From NCBI RefSeq assembly GCF_029201545.1, contig NZ_CP104007.1, positions 1,584,501-1,648,500 on the forward strand: 64,000 nucleotides of DNA, read 5' to 3'. Position numbers and translations under genes: made by a program. Below the pieces are notes generated by a model that saw only the letters and a program-made list of their open reading frames with translations, was not told where the DNA came from and ran no database searches. This document shows, piece by piece, positions 1 through 8,484 of this stretch (positions within the stretch are counted from its first letter, which is position 1; each line of letters begins with the position of its first letter). This stretch comes from Devosia sp. FJ2-5-3 (GTDB taxonomy: Bacteria; Pseudomonadota; Alphaproteobacteria; Rhizobiales; Devosiaceae).

Positions 1-819
1 TTCGAGGGCACGGGCGCAAGCCTGGCGGACGCCATGGCCGCCATGACCGGGGAGGGCAATTTCACCCTCGCCGACCTACGCCTCACCGGCCTCGATCCGG
101 CGGTCTATCCGGCCATATCCGGTCTTGAAAATGTCCTTGAAACCGAGAGCGATGCGCTCGAAATCCTGATTTCCCAGGCCCTGGGGCGCAGCAATTTCGT
201 CGCCGAGACCGCTCAGGGCGCCTTCACGATCGCCGGCGGCATCGTTCGGCTTGCCAATTTCATGGTCGAGGGGGAAGGCGCGCGCCTCGCTGGGGGGCTC
301 AATCTGACCCTGGCCGATCTCGGCCTCAATGGCAGCTTCGTCATGACCCCGTTCGGCTATGTCGACCCGAGCGGGCTCGTTGAGTCCGAGACCGCGCGCA
401 TCATCCTTCGGCTCGCCGGCACTCTGCCCGAGCCGGATGTCGAAATTGACCTCGGCGAAATGGTTGCCGCCATTCAGGTCCGGGCCAATGAACTGGAAGT
501 TGACCGGCTCGAGGCGATGCGTCTCGAAGACGAAGCCCGCCAGCGGGCCGCTGCCCAGGAACGCAATCGGTTGATCGAAGAGCAGCGCCGTCAGGCTGCG
601 GAGGCGGCGGCCGCTCGTGCCGCCGAGGAAGAAGCCAAGCGCCTCGAAGAGGAGCGGCTTCGCCTCGAGCAGCAGCCACAGATCGCGCCCCAGCCGGCGC
701 CGCCGACCGATCTCAACCGGCCGCTCGATCTCGGCCTGCAGCCGGGGTTCCAGACGGGCGTGCCGACGCCTTCCGGTTTCCAGGTGCTTCCCAGCGATCT
801 TCTGAATTTGCCGCGCTAA
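1..819 (+). CDS. AsmA family protein, C-terminal part (5' end outside window)
   Basis: The reading frame is open from the first base and ends at the TAA at 817-819, so only the last 272 residues are seen. The segment beginning GTGASLADAMAAMTGEG, followed by short beta-type repeats with LADLRLTGLDP, matches the C-terminal domain of AsmA-like envelope proteins, a family linked to outer-membrane assembly and lipid transport across the periplasm. After about residue 150 comes a charged Glu/Arg/Ala-rich stretch that looks like a coiled coil, then a Pro/Gln-rich tail. Family assignment comes from the repeat style and glycine pattern; function in this organism is inferred. No downstream gene on the same strand is close enough to suggest an operon. 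Confidence 0.75.
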   Translation, partial: FEGTGASLADAMAAMTGEGNFTLADLRLTGLDPAVYPAISGLENVLETESDALEILISQALGRSNFVAETAQGAFTIAGGIVRLANFMVEGEGARLAGGLNLTLADLGLNGSFVMTPFGYVDPSGLVESETARIILRLAGTLPEPDVEIDLGEMVAAIQVRANELEVDRLEAMRLEDEARQRAAAQERNRLIEEQRRQAAEAAAARAAEEEAKRLEEERLRLEQQPQIAPQPAPPTDLNRPLDLGLQPGFQTGVPTPSGFQVLPSDLLNLPR

Positions 820-833
820 ACGATGTTGCTAGA

Positions 834-900
834 GCGCTTCCAGGAAAAGTGGACACCACTTTTCCGGTTCGGAAGCGCGACAAAGCAAGGACTTGGAGTG
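834..900. repeat. Rhizobiales-type intergenic palindrome
   Basis: A nested inverted repeat: GCGCTTCC (834-841) pairs with GGAAGCGC (871-878), and inside it GGAAAAGTGG pairs with CCACTTTTCC. It is followed by a tail containing ACTTGGAG. This layout (agagcg-head, inner AAAGTGG arm, tail with GACTTGGAG) is that of the short palindromic elements scattered between genes of many Rhizobiales. It sits between two convergent genes and could also act as a transcription terminator or mRNA stabiliser. Confidence 0.65.
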
Positions 901-911
901 ATTTTATCGCG

Positions 912-1160
912 TCAACGACGCGGTGAAATGCTCTCGGCGTCAGCTGCGTCCGAAGCTGCGCCGTCGCGATACCAGGCCAGCACGGCCAGTCGCAGTGACG
1001 AGGAGAGATTGGTGCTTTCGCGCGCCTCATCGACCTGGCGGACGAGACCGGCAAGGCTTAGCGCACGGGCATCTGCCATCGCTTCCAGCCCGGCCCAGAA
1101 TTCGGGCTCGAGCGCGACCGATGTGCGGTGACCGGCGATGGAAAAGGAGCGCTTTTGCAT
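912..1160 (-). CDS. Ribbon-helix-helix domain protein
   Basis: 82 residues. The N-terminal part (KRSFSIAGHRTSVALEPEFW, then a helix with LVRQVDEAR) has the strand-helix-helix layout of ribbon-helix-helix proteins of the RHH_4 type that are common as single genes in Rhizobiales. These are presumed DNA-binding dimers; targets are unknown. It ends just after the intergenic palindrome and starts 15 bases downstream of the sspB stop on the same strand, so the two are probably cotranscribed. Confidence 0.7.
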   Translation of the reverse strand: MQKRSFSIAGHRTSVALEPEFWAGLEAMADARALSLAGLVRQVDEARESTNLSSSLRLAVLAWYRDGAASDAADAESISPRR

Positions 1161-1175
1161 GCGCTTCCTGGAAAA

Positions 1176-1667
1176 TCAGGGCTTTTTGCGGAAGGCGTCG
1201 AGGCTGACGACCTTTTCGCCTGTAGCTTCGGGCTGGGCGTCCTCGCCGCTGGCGGCCTTTTCGGTCGCGGCGTCGGCCTTGGCTTCGGTCTCTGCGTCCT
1301 CATTGGGCGCGGTGGCGGGATCGAACTGCAGGCCGAACTGCACGGAGGGGTCGAAGAACCCCTTGATCGCCGAAAAGGGGATCACCAGCGTCTCGGGAAT
1401 GCCGTCGAAACTGAGACCAACCTCAAAACCGGTTTCGGTGACCTTGAGGTCCCAGTACTGGTTCTGCAGGACGATGGTCATTTCCTTGTCATACTGGGTC
1501 AGCAGTTTTTCGCTCAGCCGCACGCCGGGGGCGCGGGTGGCAAAGGAAATGAAGAAATGATGTTCGCCGGGCAGGCCGGTGCGGGACACTTCGGCCAGAA
1601 CCTTGCGCACGACGCCGCGCAGGGCTTCCTGGGCGAGTATGTCGTAGCGCAGATGATCTTCGGCCAT
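1176..1667 (-). CDS. sspB: SspB family protein (ClpXP adaptor)
   Basis: 163 residues. SspB-alpha delivers ssrA-tagged proteins to the ClpXP protease. The segment from MAEDHLRYDILAQEALRGVV through EHHFFISFATRAPGV, the LTQYDKEMTIVLQNQYWDL stretch and IPFSAIKGFFDPSVQFGL is typical of the alphaproteobacterial branch of the family. The C-terminal third is Ala/Glu-rich and probably disordered, ending in a short basic motif, as in other SspB proteins whose tail binds ClpX. The start was chosen at the ATG at 1667 because an AAGGGA site precedes it; the frame is open further upstream (to 1823) but that part looks noncoding. Its neighbour on the same strand is the tmRNA gene, whose tagged products are its substrates. 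Confidence 0.9.
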   Translation of the reverse strand: MAEDHLRYDILAQEALRGVVRKVLAEVSRTGLPGEHHFFISFATRAPGVRLSEKLLTQYDKEMTIVLQNQYWDLKVTETGFEVGLSFDGIPETLVIPFSAIKGFFDPSVQFGLQFDPATAPNEDAETEAKADAATEKAASGEDAQPEATGEKVVSLDAFRKKP

Positions 1668-1774
1668 TTTAGTCCCTTGGTCTTGTCGATCGGCACGAAT
1701 CCGAACGGCCCATATCAGCCCTACGTTCCCCGATAATTCAAGAACAAAGGCCGAGGACAAGGCGGGCAGCATGG

Positions 1775-1807
1775 GAAAAGTGCAGGCTTCTGTTGCCAGG
1801 TGCCTGC
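1775..1807 (-). terminator. Possible terminator of ssrA
   Basis: On the minus strand GCAGGC and GCCTGC form a stem around a 14-base loop, followed by ACTTTT. It lies just downstream of the tmRNA coding piece and upstream of sspB. The loop is long and the T-run short, so this is tentative. Confidence 0.35.
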
Positions 1808-1837
1808 GAACCCCGCCTGTCACCCGGCTAGGGGTGG

Positions 1838-2100
1838 AGGACTTAATTTCCCAATGCTAGCACTGCTTACGCAGCGAGAGCGACTGGAGCCTTATTGTTG
1901 TCATTTGCAACTATAAGTTTCGGACCGATAACGGTGGTACCTCACCGAGCAAAAGCACACTCTTTACGCCCTCGTCGATCCTGTTTCGTCCCCAGTGGCT
2001 CCCCCTTTTGAGGGGAGGAGATGGTGGAGACGCCGGGTACTGCCCCCGGGTCCGATGGGTTTATTACAATGACCGTTTATCGCCATAGCCCTTGCGGGCA
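1838..2100 (-). ncRNA. ssrA: tmRNA, circularly permuted two-piece form
   Basis: Reading the minus strand, the acceptor piece comes first and ends in an encoded CCA at 2022; after a 28-base spacer (1994-2021) that forms a hairpin, the coding piece begins GGGGACG at 1993. GGGGACG pairs with CGTCTCC next to the ACCA (one G-U pair), giving a complete seven-base-pair acceptor stem. The tag frame runs from GCA at 1908 to TAA at 1867 and encodes ANDNNKAPVALAA, a normal proteolysis tag ending LAA-like. This order of pieces is the permuted tmRNA known from alphaproteobacteria. tmRNA rescues stalled ribosomes. The outer ends are estimates: the 5' end from the promoter at 2106-2134, the 3' end from where conserved sequence fades. 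Confidence 0.92.
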
Positions 2101-2105
2101 CTCCC

Positions 2106-2134
2106 TATATAGGACACCCCGGGTCTTGATGCAA
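2106..2134 (-). promoter_or_regulatory. Sigma-70 type promoter of ssrA
   Basis: On the minus strand TTGCAT (2134-2129) and TATATA (2111-2106) are separated by 17 bases, close to the consensus for the housekeeping sigma factor. It places the transcript start near 2100, just ahead of the tmRNA acceptor piece. Confidence 0.6.
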
Positions 2135-2201
2135 ACTCCTGCATGCTGATTCAGCGAGGTTTAACACCTAAGGCCCATTCTGCGTCCTGAACGGAGGCGC
2201 C

Positions 2202-2726
2202 ATGGCCAGCTTGTCCGAGATCCTCGAGCTTTCTCGCGGCGCGCGACGCCGACGGGGGCTTCCGGCTGTCGTGCTCATGCTCATTGCCTTCGGCGTCGGG
2301 GGCGGCGCAACAATCGCCCTCACCGAAACCGGCCTTGCCGACTGGATGCTGGGTTCTTCTCGCGCATCCAGCGCCATCGCACAGCGCGCTTTTCCGGTTT
2401 GCGCCGGCTCCGTGCGCAGCACCTGCGTGGTCGACGGGGATACGTTCTGGCTCGAAGGCGTCAAGTATCGCGTCGCCGATTACAACACCCCTGAAATCGG
2501 CCAGCCGCAATGCCCCACCGAAGCCGCATTGGGCCGAAAGGCCACGAGCCGGTTCGCGCAATTGCTCTCCGAGGGGCCATTCGAGATGCGCCGCATCGAT
2601 CGCGACGAGGATCAATATGGCCGCAAGCTGCGGATCGTCGAGCGCAACGGCAAGTCTGTCGGGGAGGTCCTCGTCGCCGAAGGCCTCGCCCACCAATGGC
2701 GCGGGCGGCGCGAGGGCTGGTGTTAA
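2202..2726 (+). CDS. Thermonuclease (SNase-like) family protein, membrane-anchored
   Basis: 174 residues. A hydrophobic segment near residues 24-45 would act as a signal anchor, placing the rest in the periplasm. The staphylococcal-nuclease-like domain begins at CVVDGDTFWLEGVKYRVADY, with the metal-ligand Asp of VDGDT and the Arg of the KYRVAD strand, and continues to VLVAEGLAHQWRG near the end. Such proteins cut nucleic acids with calcium, but many Rhizobiales copies are uncharacterised. GGAGG stands 5 bases before the ATG. It is a single gene read away from ssrA. Confidence 0.82.
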   Translation: MASLSEILELSRGARRRRGLPAVVLMLIAFGVGGGATIALTETGLADWMLGSSRASSAIAQRAFPVCAGSVRSTCVVDGDTFWLEGVKYRVADYNTPEIGQPQCPTEAALGRKATSRFAQLLSEGPFEMRRIDRDEDQYGRKLRIVERNGKSVGEVLVAEGLAHQWRGRREGWC

Positions 2727-2774
2727 GTCACGGTCTTTGATTATGTCTGTCCTCCATTGCCTGGGAGGAATGTC

Positions 2775-3326
2775 GTGCCACTGCCCGTCATCGCGGAGAG
2801 ACATTGCGAGGGATGCACGGCCTGTTGCGAATTCCCGCCCATTCGAACCGAGCAATTGCAAAAGCCGGCCAATACGCTGTGCCTCCAGTGTGCGGAGGGG
2901 CAGGGCTGCACGGTCTATGATGTACGGCCTGATGTCTGCCGGGGCTTTTATTGCGGATATTTCTTCCTGCCGGAGCTGGGTCCGGAGTGGCATCCCATCC
3001 GCAGCGGCGTGGTCATCCGCTCCGAGCATCTGGACGAGGATGCCGTCACCTTCCTGATTCTCGAACTCAATTCCTTCCTCGTGTCGGAAGAGTTTGCCGG
3101 GATGATCGGCGCCTGGGTGGAGCAGGGCGTCGGCGTCGAATTCGAGCGCGTCGGGCCGTCGGGCCATCTGCCGGCAAAGATGGCCATGAACGAATTGCTC
3201 GAAGAGGCGGTCGCGGCGCGGGACCTGCGCGGAATGCAGAAGGTCTTTGCCTGGGCACTGGCCCATATCGACCGCTCCCACAGCTGGGAACGCGACGAGA
3301 CGATAATGCACAGTACGCTGGCCTGA
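2775..3326 (+). CDS. YkgJ-like cysteine cluster protein
   Basis: 183 residues. The N-terminal CEGCTACC motif followed by CLQCAEGQGC, DVCRGFYC supplies about ten cysteines in the arrangement of the CxxCxxCC zinc/iron-sulfur family (YkgJ). The family is thought to bind a metal cluster; its biochemical role is not known. The GTG at 2775 was chosen because GGGAGGA lies 5 bases before it; an in-frame TTG at 2757 has no such site. The rest of the protein is acidic and mostly helical. Confidence 0.75.
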   Translation: MPLPVIAERHCEGCTACCEFPPIRTEQLQKPANTLCLQCAEGQGCTVYDVRPDVCRGFYCGYFFLPELGPEWHPIRSGVVIRSEHLDEDAVTFLILELNSFLVSEEFAGMIGAWVEQGVGVEFERVGPSGHLPAKMAMNELLEEAVAARDLRGMQKVFAWALAHIDRSHSWERDETIMHSTLA

Positions 3327-3349
3327 TCCGTCGTCTGCTTGCTGACTCT

Positions 3350-3589
3350 TCAGCCGTTCCACCGCATCTTCATGTAGACGCCACCGGCTTCGAGTTCGTC
3401 GAGCATCTGTGCGAGATGGCGACGCTTGGTCTGCTCGCCTTTGACCTTGTTGATCCACAAAAGATAATCGTTGCGCTGATAGGCGGGCCGCGCCTCATAC
3501 GCGGCCATGAGCCCCCGCTCTGCAAGCGCCTCCCGCACGAAGTCGGGCATGTCCTCGCGCTTGCGCAGCGGCCGCAGGGCAGGGCTCAT
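3350..3589 (-). CDS. OmdA/YdeI-like small protein
   Basis: 79 residues. It matches the C-terminal YdeI/OmdA module, with the helix MPDFVREALAE followed by RNDYLLWINKVKGEQTKRRH. Members are linked to bacteriocin resistance or are of unknown role. Its ATG overlaps the TGA of the upstream ridA-like gene by four bases (ATGA), so translation is probably coupled. The protein is shorter than full YdeI and seems to consist of this one domain. Confidence 0.72.
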   Translation of the reverse strand: MSPALRPLRKREDMPDFVREALAERGLMAAYEARPAYQRNDYLLWINKVKGEQTKRRHLAQMLDELEAGGVYMKMRWNG

Positions 3590-3984
3590 GGCAAGACGGC
3601 CTGCGCTTCGATCTCGATCAGGAAATCGGGATTGGCGAGGGCCGCCACCAGCAATCCCGTCACCGTCGGCGGGTTGGGGCGCTGCCCCCAGACCTTCATC
3701 CACACGCCGAACGCCGCATTGAGGTCGGCATCGGCGCGCATGATGATCATGGTCCGCACCAGATGCTCCAGCCCCGCCCCGGCCGCGGCCAGCACCTTCT
3801 GCATATTGTCGAGGGCCAGTTCCGTCTGCTTGACGATATCGCCTTTGCCGACCATTTCGCCTTGCGCGTTTACGGCGTTCTGCCCGCCGATCAGCAGGAG
3901 CCGCGCATTGGCCGGCAGGATGATCCCTTGGGAAAATACCGGGCTGATATGCATGTTGGGCGGGTTTACATATTGAACGCTCAT
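3586..3984 (-). CDS. RidA family protein
   Basis: 132 residues, the usual length for the RidA/YjgF/UK114 family. These trimeric proteins hydrolyse reactive enamine/imine intermediates of PLP enzymes. Visible family features are the FSQGIILPANARLLLIGGQ strand pair and NPPTVTGLLVAALANPDFLIEIEA near the C-terminus. The usual Arg of the R-x-A-V motif region is not clearly conserved (TVTGLLVAAL), so it may belong to a divergent subgroup without imine deaminase activity. The second of two close ATGs was chosen because AGGAGG lies 8 bases upstream of it and only 2 bases from the first. Confidence 0.8.
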   Translation of the reverse strand: MSVQYVNPPNMHISPVFSQGIILPANARLLLIGGQNAVNAQGEMVGKGDIVKQTELALDNMQKVLAAAGAGLEHLVRTMIIMRADADLNAAFGVWMKVWGQRPNPPTVTGLLVAALANPDFLIEIEAQAVLP

Positions 3985-4144
3985 TTTCATGTCCTCCTGG
4001 AAGCTCCACTTTGCCGCCCCAATCTGGGCAAAGGTGCGGACAGGGGATGTCAGCATGGCCTCCGGTATTAGGCTACCGCATCGCGCCTTTGCCTCAAACT
4101 GGGCTAGCATCTGGCTCATCCGCACTGCCGGGGAAGAAAACCTC

Positions 4145-4729
4145 ATGTCGCAAGATCGCACCAGCAAGTTCGCCCGCGCCGCCGAAAACTTCCTGGGCAA
4201 GCATCCTGCCCAGCTGACCGAGCGCGAACGGACCATCATCGAGCAGGCCATCAGCCGACGCACCCTGTCGCGCGACCCGGCCGCCGAATTCAACGAGCGC
4301 CTGACCCTGGGGCAAAAACTTGCCGACAATGTTGCCACGTTCGGCGGCTCGTGGGGGTTCATCATCGGGTTTGGAATTGTGCTTGTGGTCTGGGTGCTGT
4401 CGAATCTGCTCCTGGCCAGCCGCGCCTTCGATCCCTATCCCTTCATCTTTCTCAATCTGATGCTCTCCATGCTCGCCGCCGTGCAGGCGCCCGTCATCAT
4501 GATGAGCCAGAACCGGCAGGCGGCCAAGGATCGCGACGTTTCGGCCCATGACTACGAGGTCAACCTCAAGGCCGAGATCGAGATCATGGCCCTGCACGAC
4601 AAATTCGACCGGCTGCGCGAGGAGGAAATCCGGCAGATCGTGCTCAAGCAACAGGAGCAGATCGAGCGGCTGACGCGCCTGGTGGAGAACCATCTTGGTG
4701 CCAAGCCAGCGGGCCCCGAATCGCAGTAA
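4145..4729 (+). CDS. DUF1003 membrane protein
   Basis: 194 residues. A cytoplasmic N-terminal part of about 60 residues is followed by two membrane segments (GSWGFIIGFGIVLVVWVLSN and PFIFLNLMLSMLAAVQAPVI), the signature ASRAFDPYPFIFLNLMLS and MMSQNRQAAKDR, then a long charged coiled coil. This is the DUF1003 layout. Function is unknown. The stop lies 9 bases before thyA, and the two are probably cotranscribed. Confidence 0.85.
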   Translation: MSQDRTSKFARAAENFLGKHPAQLTERERTIIEQAISRRTLSRDPAAEFNERLTLGQKLADNVATFGGSWGFIIGFGIVLVVWVLSNLLLASRAFDPYPFIFLNLMLSMLAAVQAPVIMMSQNRQAAKDRDVSAHDYEVNLKAEIEIMALHDKFDRLREEEIRQIVLKQQEQIERLTRLVENHLGAKPAGPESQ

Positions 4730-4738
4730 GCATGCTCC

Positions 4739-5533
4739 ATGCAGCCCTATCTGAAGCTTTTGTCCGACATTCTCGAAAACGGTACCGACAAGGCCGATCG
4801 CACCGGCACCGGCACGCGCTCGCTGTTCGGCTATCAGATGCGCTTCGACCTTTCGAAGGGCTTTCCGCTTCTCACCACCAAGAAGCTGCACCTCAAATCC
4901 ATCATCTATGAACTGCTCTGGTTCATTCGCGGCGAGACCAATGTCCGCTGGCTGCAGGAGCATGGCGTCAAGATCTGGGACGAATGGGCCGACGAAAACG
5001 GCGATCTCGGCCCGGTCTATGGCTCGCAATGGCGCTCCTGGCCGGCGCCGGATGGCCGCCACATCGACCAGCTCGCCAATGTGCTGGAATCCATCCGCAG
5101 CAAGCCGGATTCGCGCCGCCATATCGTCTCGGCCTGGAACCCAGCCGAAGTCGACGAGATGGCTCTGCCGCCGTGCCACTGCCTTTTCCAGTTCTACGTT
5201 GCCAATGGCAAGCTGAGCTGCCAGCTCTACCAGCGCTCCGCCGACACCTTCCTCGGCGTGCCGTTCAACATCGCCTCCTATGCCCTGCTCACCCATATGG
5301 TGGCGCAGGTCTGCGATCTCGAAGTCGGCGATTTCGTCCACTCCTTCGGCGACGTGCACTTGTATTCCAACCATTTCGAGCAGGCCCAGCTGCAATTGAC
5401 CCGCGAGCCGCGTCCGCTGCCGCGCCTTGTCATGAACCCCGAGCGCAAGCGGCTCGAAGATTTCGTCTTCGAGGATTTTGCCTTCGAAGGCTACGATCCG
5501 CATCCGCACATCAAGGCTGCGGTCGCGGTATGA
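4739..5533 (+). CDS. thyA: Thymidylate synthase
   Basis: 264 residues, the same length as the E. coli enzyme. ThyA methylates dUMP to dTMP with methylene-tetrahydrofolate. All hallmarks are present: [12 protein letters not shown] near residue 21, RGETNVRWL, the active-site Cys in [13 protein letters not shown] near residue 146, [20 protein letters not shown], and the C-terminal [11 protein letters not shown]. No good ribosome site precedes the ATG, which suggests translation coupled to the upstream DUF1003 gene. The stop overlaps the next start by four bases. folA, which regenerates the folate cofactor, is 3.7 kb downstream. Confidence 0.97.
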   Translation: MQPYLKLLSDILENGTDKADRTGTGTRSLFGYQMRFDLSKGFPLLTTKKLHLKSIIYELLWFIRGETNVRWLQEHGVKIWDEWADENGDLGPVYGSQWRSWPAPDGRHIDQLANVLESIRSKPDSRRHIVSAWNPAEVDEMALPPCHCLFQFYVANGKLSCQLYQRSADTFLGVPFNIASYALLTHMVAQVCDLEVGDFVHSFGDVHLYSNHFEQAQLQLTREPRPLPRLVMNPERKRLEDFVFEDFAFEGYDPHPHIKAAVAV

Positions 5534-5856
5534 GCCGCTCCCTGTCCGAACTCACCGCCCTTGTGGCCGAAGTTTCGGACCTCTATGCCGCGCGCAATGA
5601 CATCGCCCGCGACGACGACTGGTTTGTGCTAAAAGTCCAGGAAGAGCTTGGCGAGCTGGTTTCGGAATATCTCAGGACCACCGCTCGCGGCCGCCTGAAG
5701 GGCGACGACCCCGCCACCATCAGGCAAAAGCTCGAGGACGAAACCGCCGATCTCCTGGCCAGCGTGCTGCTGTTTGCCCGCCATAACCGGGTCGATCTCG
5801 ACGCTGCGCTCGAGCGCAAATGGCTCCGGCATCTGCTCCCCGCCGCCGAGCGCTGA
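5530..5856 (+). CDS. MazG-like all-alpha NTP pyrophosphohydrolase
   Basis: 108 residues, all-helical. The metal-binding signature is clear: [10 protein letters not shown] (E-E-x-x-E) and [10 protein letters not shown] (E-x-x-D) in the second half. This fold hydrolyses nucleoside or phosphoribosyl triphosphates to monophosphates and pyrophosphate. Its ATG overlaps the thyA stop (GTATGA), a coupled arrangement that suggests it supplies dUMP or cleans up unwanted dNTPs for ThyA; that role is inference. It resembles HisE distantly, but the context argues against histidine synthesis. Confidence 0.78.
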   Translation: MSRSLSELTALVAEVSDLYAARNDIARDDDWFVLKVQEELGELVSEYLRTTARGRLKGDDPATIRQKLEDETADLLASVLLFARHNRVDLDAALERKWLRHLLPAAER

Positions 5857-6269
5857 CAGCGTTCCGGGCCAAACTTCAGCCCAGATTCCTACCCTAAACC
5901 CAAGCCATCTCTGCCTAATCTGGCCGTGTCCCGCCCGCGTTTCTTGCTCGGCCCGGGGCGGGCAGTAGGCAATTGGTCTATGGCAAGTAGGCTGGATGAT
6001 TTCCACAGTCTCACCACGACGACTGGAAAACAAATGTGCGGTCGAGGTTTAGCTCGTCTACTTGACGCGGACCCCCGAATTCCGGGCGCTTGCATACAAG
6101 TTTTGCCACTTTGTGATGATTGTCATCCTCGGGAATGTGCTATTCGCGCCAGAATTGGAAAAGACGCTTGGTCGATTTCAGGTCACCCATAGCATGTGGA
6201 CGCGCTTGGTGGGCCGGCAGGGGGTATTGCCCTGCCGTTCTAAACTATTGTCGTTGAGGATCCCTGTTC
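5857..6269. other. Gap between the MazG-like and AraC genes
   Basis: No convincing gene is seen here on either strand. The only clear structure is a perfect 8-base-pair hairpin, CGGCAGGG (6215-6222) with CCCTGCCG (6230-6237), some 30 bases upstream of the AraC start. It has no T-run and might be a regulator site or a leader structure. Confidence 0.4.
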
Positions 6270-7175
6270 ATGCCGCATGGCCCCGAATTTTCGGTCGCGG
6301 AGACACATAGCTTCCCGGATGCTGGGAATATTGACATTTCCCGGACGAGCGTCGGTCTGGGGTGGCGTCGCGCCTTCATGTCGGTTCAGCGCGAAGGTCC
6401 CTACAAGATGCATTTTCACCCCAAGAGCGATGTGCTGATCAACGTCATCAATTCGAGGACGGTGAGGGCGAGGATCACGCTCGACGGCAAGGAATATCCG
6501 ATCGAGGGCGGGCCGGGCACCGTCACGATCATACCGGCGCAGAAGGCTTTTGACCTCGATCTCGAGACGGCGGTGGAAACCACGCATCTCTACATCCGCG
6601 AGAAGCTGCTCGATCAGGTCATCTTCAGCATGTTCGCCGAGGGCCAGCGCGGCATTGCCATCCAGTTCTGCGCCGCCGCCTATGATCCGGTGCTCGAGCA
6701 GCTCTGTTCTGCCGTGCGCGAAGAGTTGCACGAGGCGGGCCGCGCCTCGACCCAATATGTCGAGCACATGCTCCAGGGCATCGCTGCCCATCTGGTGCGG
6801 AACTACAGCACGGCGGTCCAGAGCACGACGGAAGCCACCACGACGCTGTCGGAGCGACAGATCATGCGAACGCGCGAGATCATCGAGGCGCGGCTGGCCG
6901 AGAGGATCTCGCTGGCCGATATCGCCCGCGAGTTCCGCCTCAGCGCCGATCATTTTGGCCGGCTGTTCAAGCGCGCCTGCGGGGTCACGCTCTACCAGTT
7001 CATCATTCGTTGCCGCGTCGAGCGCGCCCGCCTCATGCTGGCCCAGACTGCCACGCCGATCGTGGACATAGCGCCCGAATGCGGCTTTGCCGACCAGGTC
7101 CACCTCACCCGGGCCTTTGGCCGCATCGTCGGTACGACGCCTGCCGCCTATCGCAGGGCGCAGCGCGGCCGCTAG
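6270..7175 (+). CDS. AraC family transcriptional regulator
   Basis: 301 residues. The C-terminal third holds the two helix-turn-helix units of the AraC/XylS family: SLADIAREFRLSADHFGRLF and the second with IVDIAPECGFADQVHLTRAF followed by GTTPAAYRR. The N-terminal two thirds are a cupin-like sensor region with no recognisable ligand motif. It is monocistronic; neighbours on either side (a MazG-like gene and a DUF4424 gene) give no hint of the regulon. Confidence 0.9.
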   Translation: MPHGPEFSVAETHSFPDAGNIDISRTSVGLGWRRAFMSVQREGPYKMHFHPKSDVLINVINSRTVRARITLDGKEYPIEGGPGTVTIIPAQKAFDLDLETAVETTHLYIREKLLDQVIFSMFAEGQRGIAIQFCAAAYDPVLEQLCSAVREELHEAGRASTQYVEHMLQGIAAHLVRNYSTAVQSTTEATTTLSERQIMRTREIIEARLAERISLADIAREFRLSADHFGRLFKRACGVTLYQFIIRCRVERARLMLAQTATPIVDIAPECGFADQVHLTRAFGRIVGTTPAAYRRAQRGR

Positions 7176-7382
7176 ACTCCGCACCCCGATAAGAAGCAGG
7201 CGTGTCGGCGACGAGCATTCCGCCAGTTCGCCCGCTTCCCATCTCTCCCTATGGTCGACATCGGGGAAATGACGCCCAATGTGTGATCACGCCATCGCAT
7301 GCTCTTCGCTTCGGCGCGCCGAGGCGGTAAAATAGGGCAGGGCGCCGGCGAATCCGCCGTGGCTTTCATGGGGGAGAGACAG

Positions 7383-8438
7383 ATGACGAGAATAATGGGA
7401 GCCGCGATGCTGGCTCTGGCGGTGGCATCGCCGGTCCTGGCCAATGACACCACGGCGCAATTGGGCGTTGGCGGTCTTGTTTTCGTCTCGAACGAGAGCA
7501 TTCAGATGGCTTCGGAAGATCTCTTCGTATCGCCCGAAGAGGTCCGTGTGGCGTACGAGTTCAACAATATCTCCGACGCCGCCCAGACCATTCTCGTCGC
7601 TTTCCCGATGCCCGATGTCGAGGGCGGCGGCAATATGATGGTCGATATTCCGGTCCAGTATACCGATGAAGACGGCAAGCCGCTGATTGCGGACCCGGAC
7701 AATCTGTTCGGCTTTGCCACCGAGTTCAATGGTCAGCCCGTCGAGGCCGAGCTGCACCAATACGCCTTTGCCCACAATATCGACTATTCGGCCACGCTGC
7801 GCGACCTCGGCGTGCCGCTCGAACCGTTCGGCGACGCCACTTATGCGGCGCTCAAGGCACTCGACAGCGCCGATGCTGAGCGATTGACGACGCTGGGCCT
7901 TGTCTACCGCTCCGAATATGACGCCGGCGAGGGGCTCGAATGGGAATTGGTGCCGCTCTGGACGCTGCGCTCGACCTATTCCTGGCAGGCCACTTTCGAG
8001 CCGGGTATCTCCAACGTCGTCCACACCTATCGCCCCAGCGTCGGCGGCACGGTCGCCACCACCTTCATGCCGGTCAAGGGCGATGAATATTCCATGGAGC
8101 GCTACGCCGATTATGGGAAGCGCTACTGCGTCGATGACAATCTTGTCGCCACCCTGCGCAAGAAGGAAATCAAGCAGGAGGACTACACCCAATATCCCTA
8201 TATCGAGAGCTGGATTTCCTACATCTGGTCGACCGGCAATAACTGGTCCGGCCCGATCGGCAAGTTCACGCTCACAGTGGACAAGGGAGATGTGAACAAT
8301 CTCGTCTCCTTCTGCGGCGAGGACGTCAAGAAGATCGGTCCCACCACGTTCCGGATGACCGCAACCGACTGGTACCCGCCCTGGGACAAGGAGCTGGAAA
8401 TCCTGCTGCTCAAGCCGGTCGACTGGTACGACGAATAA
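7383..8438 (+). CDS. DUF4424 family periplasmic protein
   Basis: 351 residues with a signal peptide cleaved after SPVLA (about residue 20). The mature part shows DUF4424 features: the TTAQLGVGGLVFVSNESIQM opening, then FVSPEEVRVAYEFNN, and near the end GKFTLTVDKG and VSFCGEDVKKIGPTTF with FRMTATDWYPP. The family is exported and of unknown function. The ATG at 7383 is preceded by GGGGGAGAG; an upstream in-frame start lacks a site. A terminator hairpin follows. Confidence 0.82.
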   Translation: MTRIMGAAMLALAVASPVLANDTTAQLGVGGLVFVSNESIQMASEDLFVSPEEVRVAYEFNNISDAAQTILVAFPMPDVEGGGNMMVDIPVQYTDEDGKPLIADPDNLFGFATEFNGQPVEAELHQYAFAHNIDYSATLRDLGVPLEPFGDATYAALKALDSADAERLTTLGLVYRSEYDAGEGLEWELVPLWTLRSTYSWQATFEPGISNVVHTYRPSVGGTVATTFMPVKGDEYSMERYADYGKRYCVDDNLVATLRKKEIKQEDYTQYPYIESWISYIWSTGNNWSGPIGKFTLTVDKGDVNNLVSFCGEDVKKIGPTTFRMTATDWYPPWDKELEILLLKPVDWYDE

Positions 8439-8484
8439 ATCGGTCGCGCCGCGGCCGGACCCTCACCCTCACTCAAGCACGGAG

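Noticed and set aside
2151..3458. 435-codon open frame on the minus strand opposite the thermonuclease and YkgJ genes
   Set aside because: It is an antisense shadow in GC-rich DNA; its translation is rich in Arg, His and Asp without family motifs, while the plus-strand frames match known families.
4094..5509. 471-codon minus-strand open frame opposite thyA
   Set aside because: thyA is certain on the other strand, and the antisense translation shows no domain.
5889..6310. Several short open frames between the MazG-like and AraC genes
   Set aside because: None has a ribosome site, a sensible composition or a recognisable motif.
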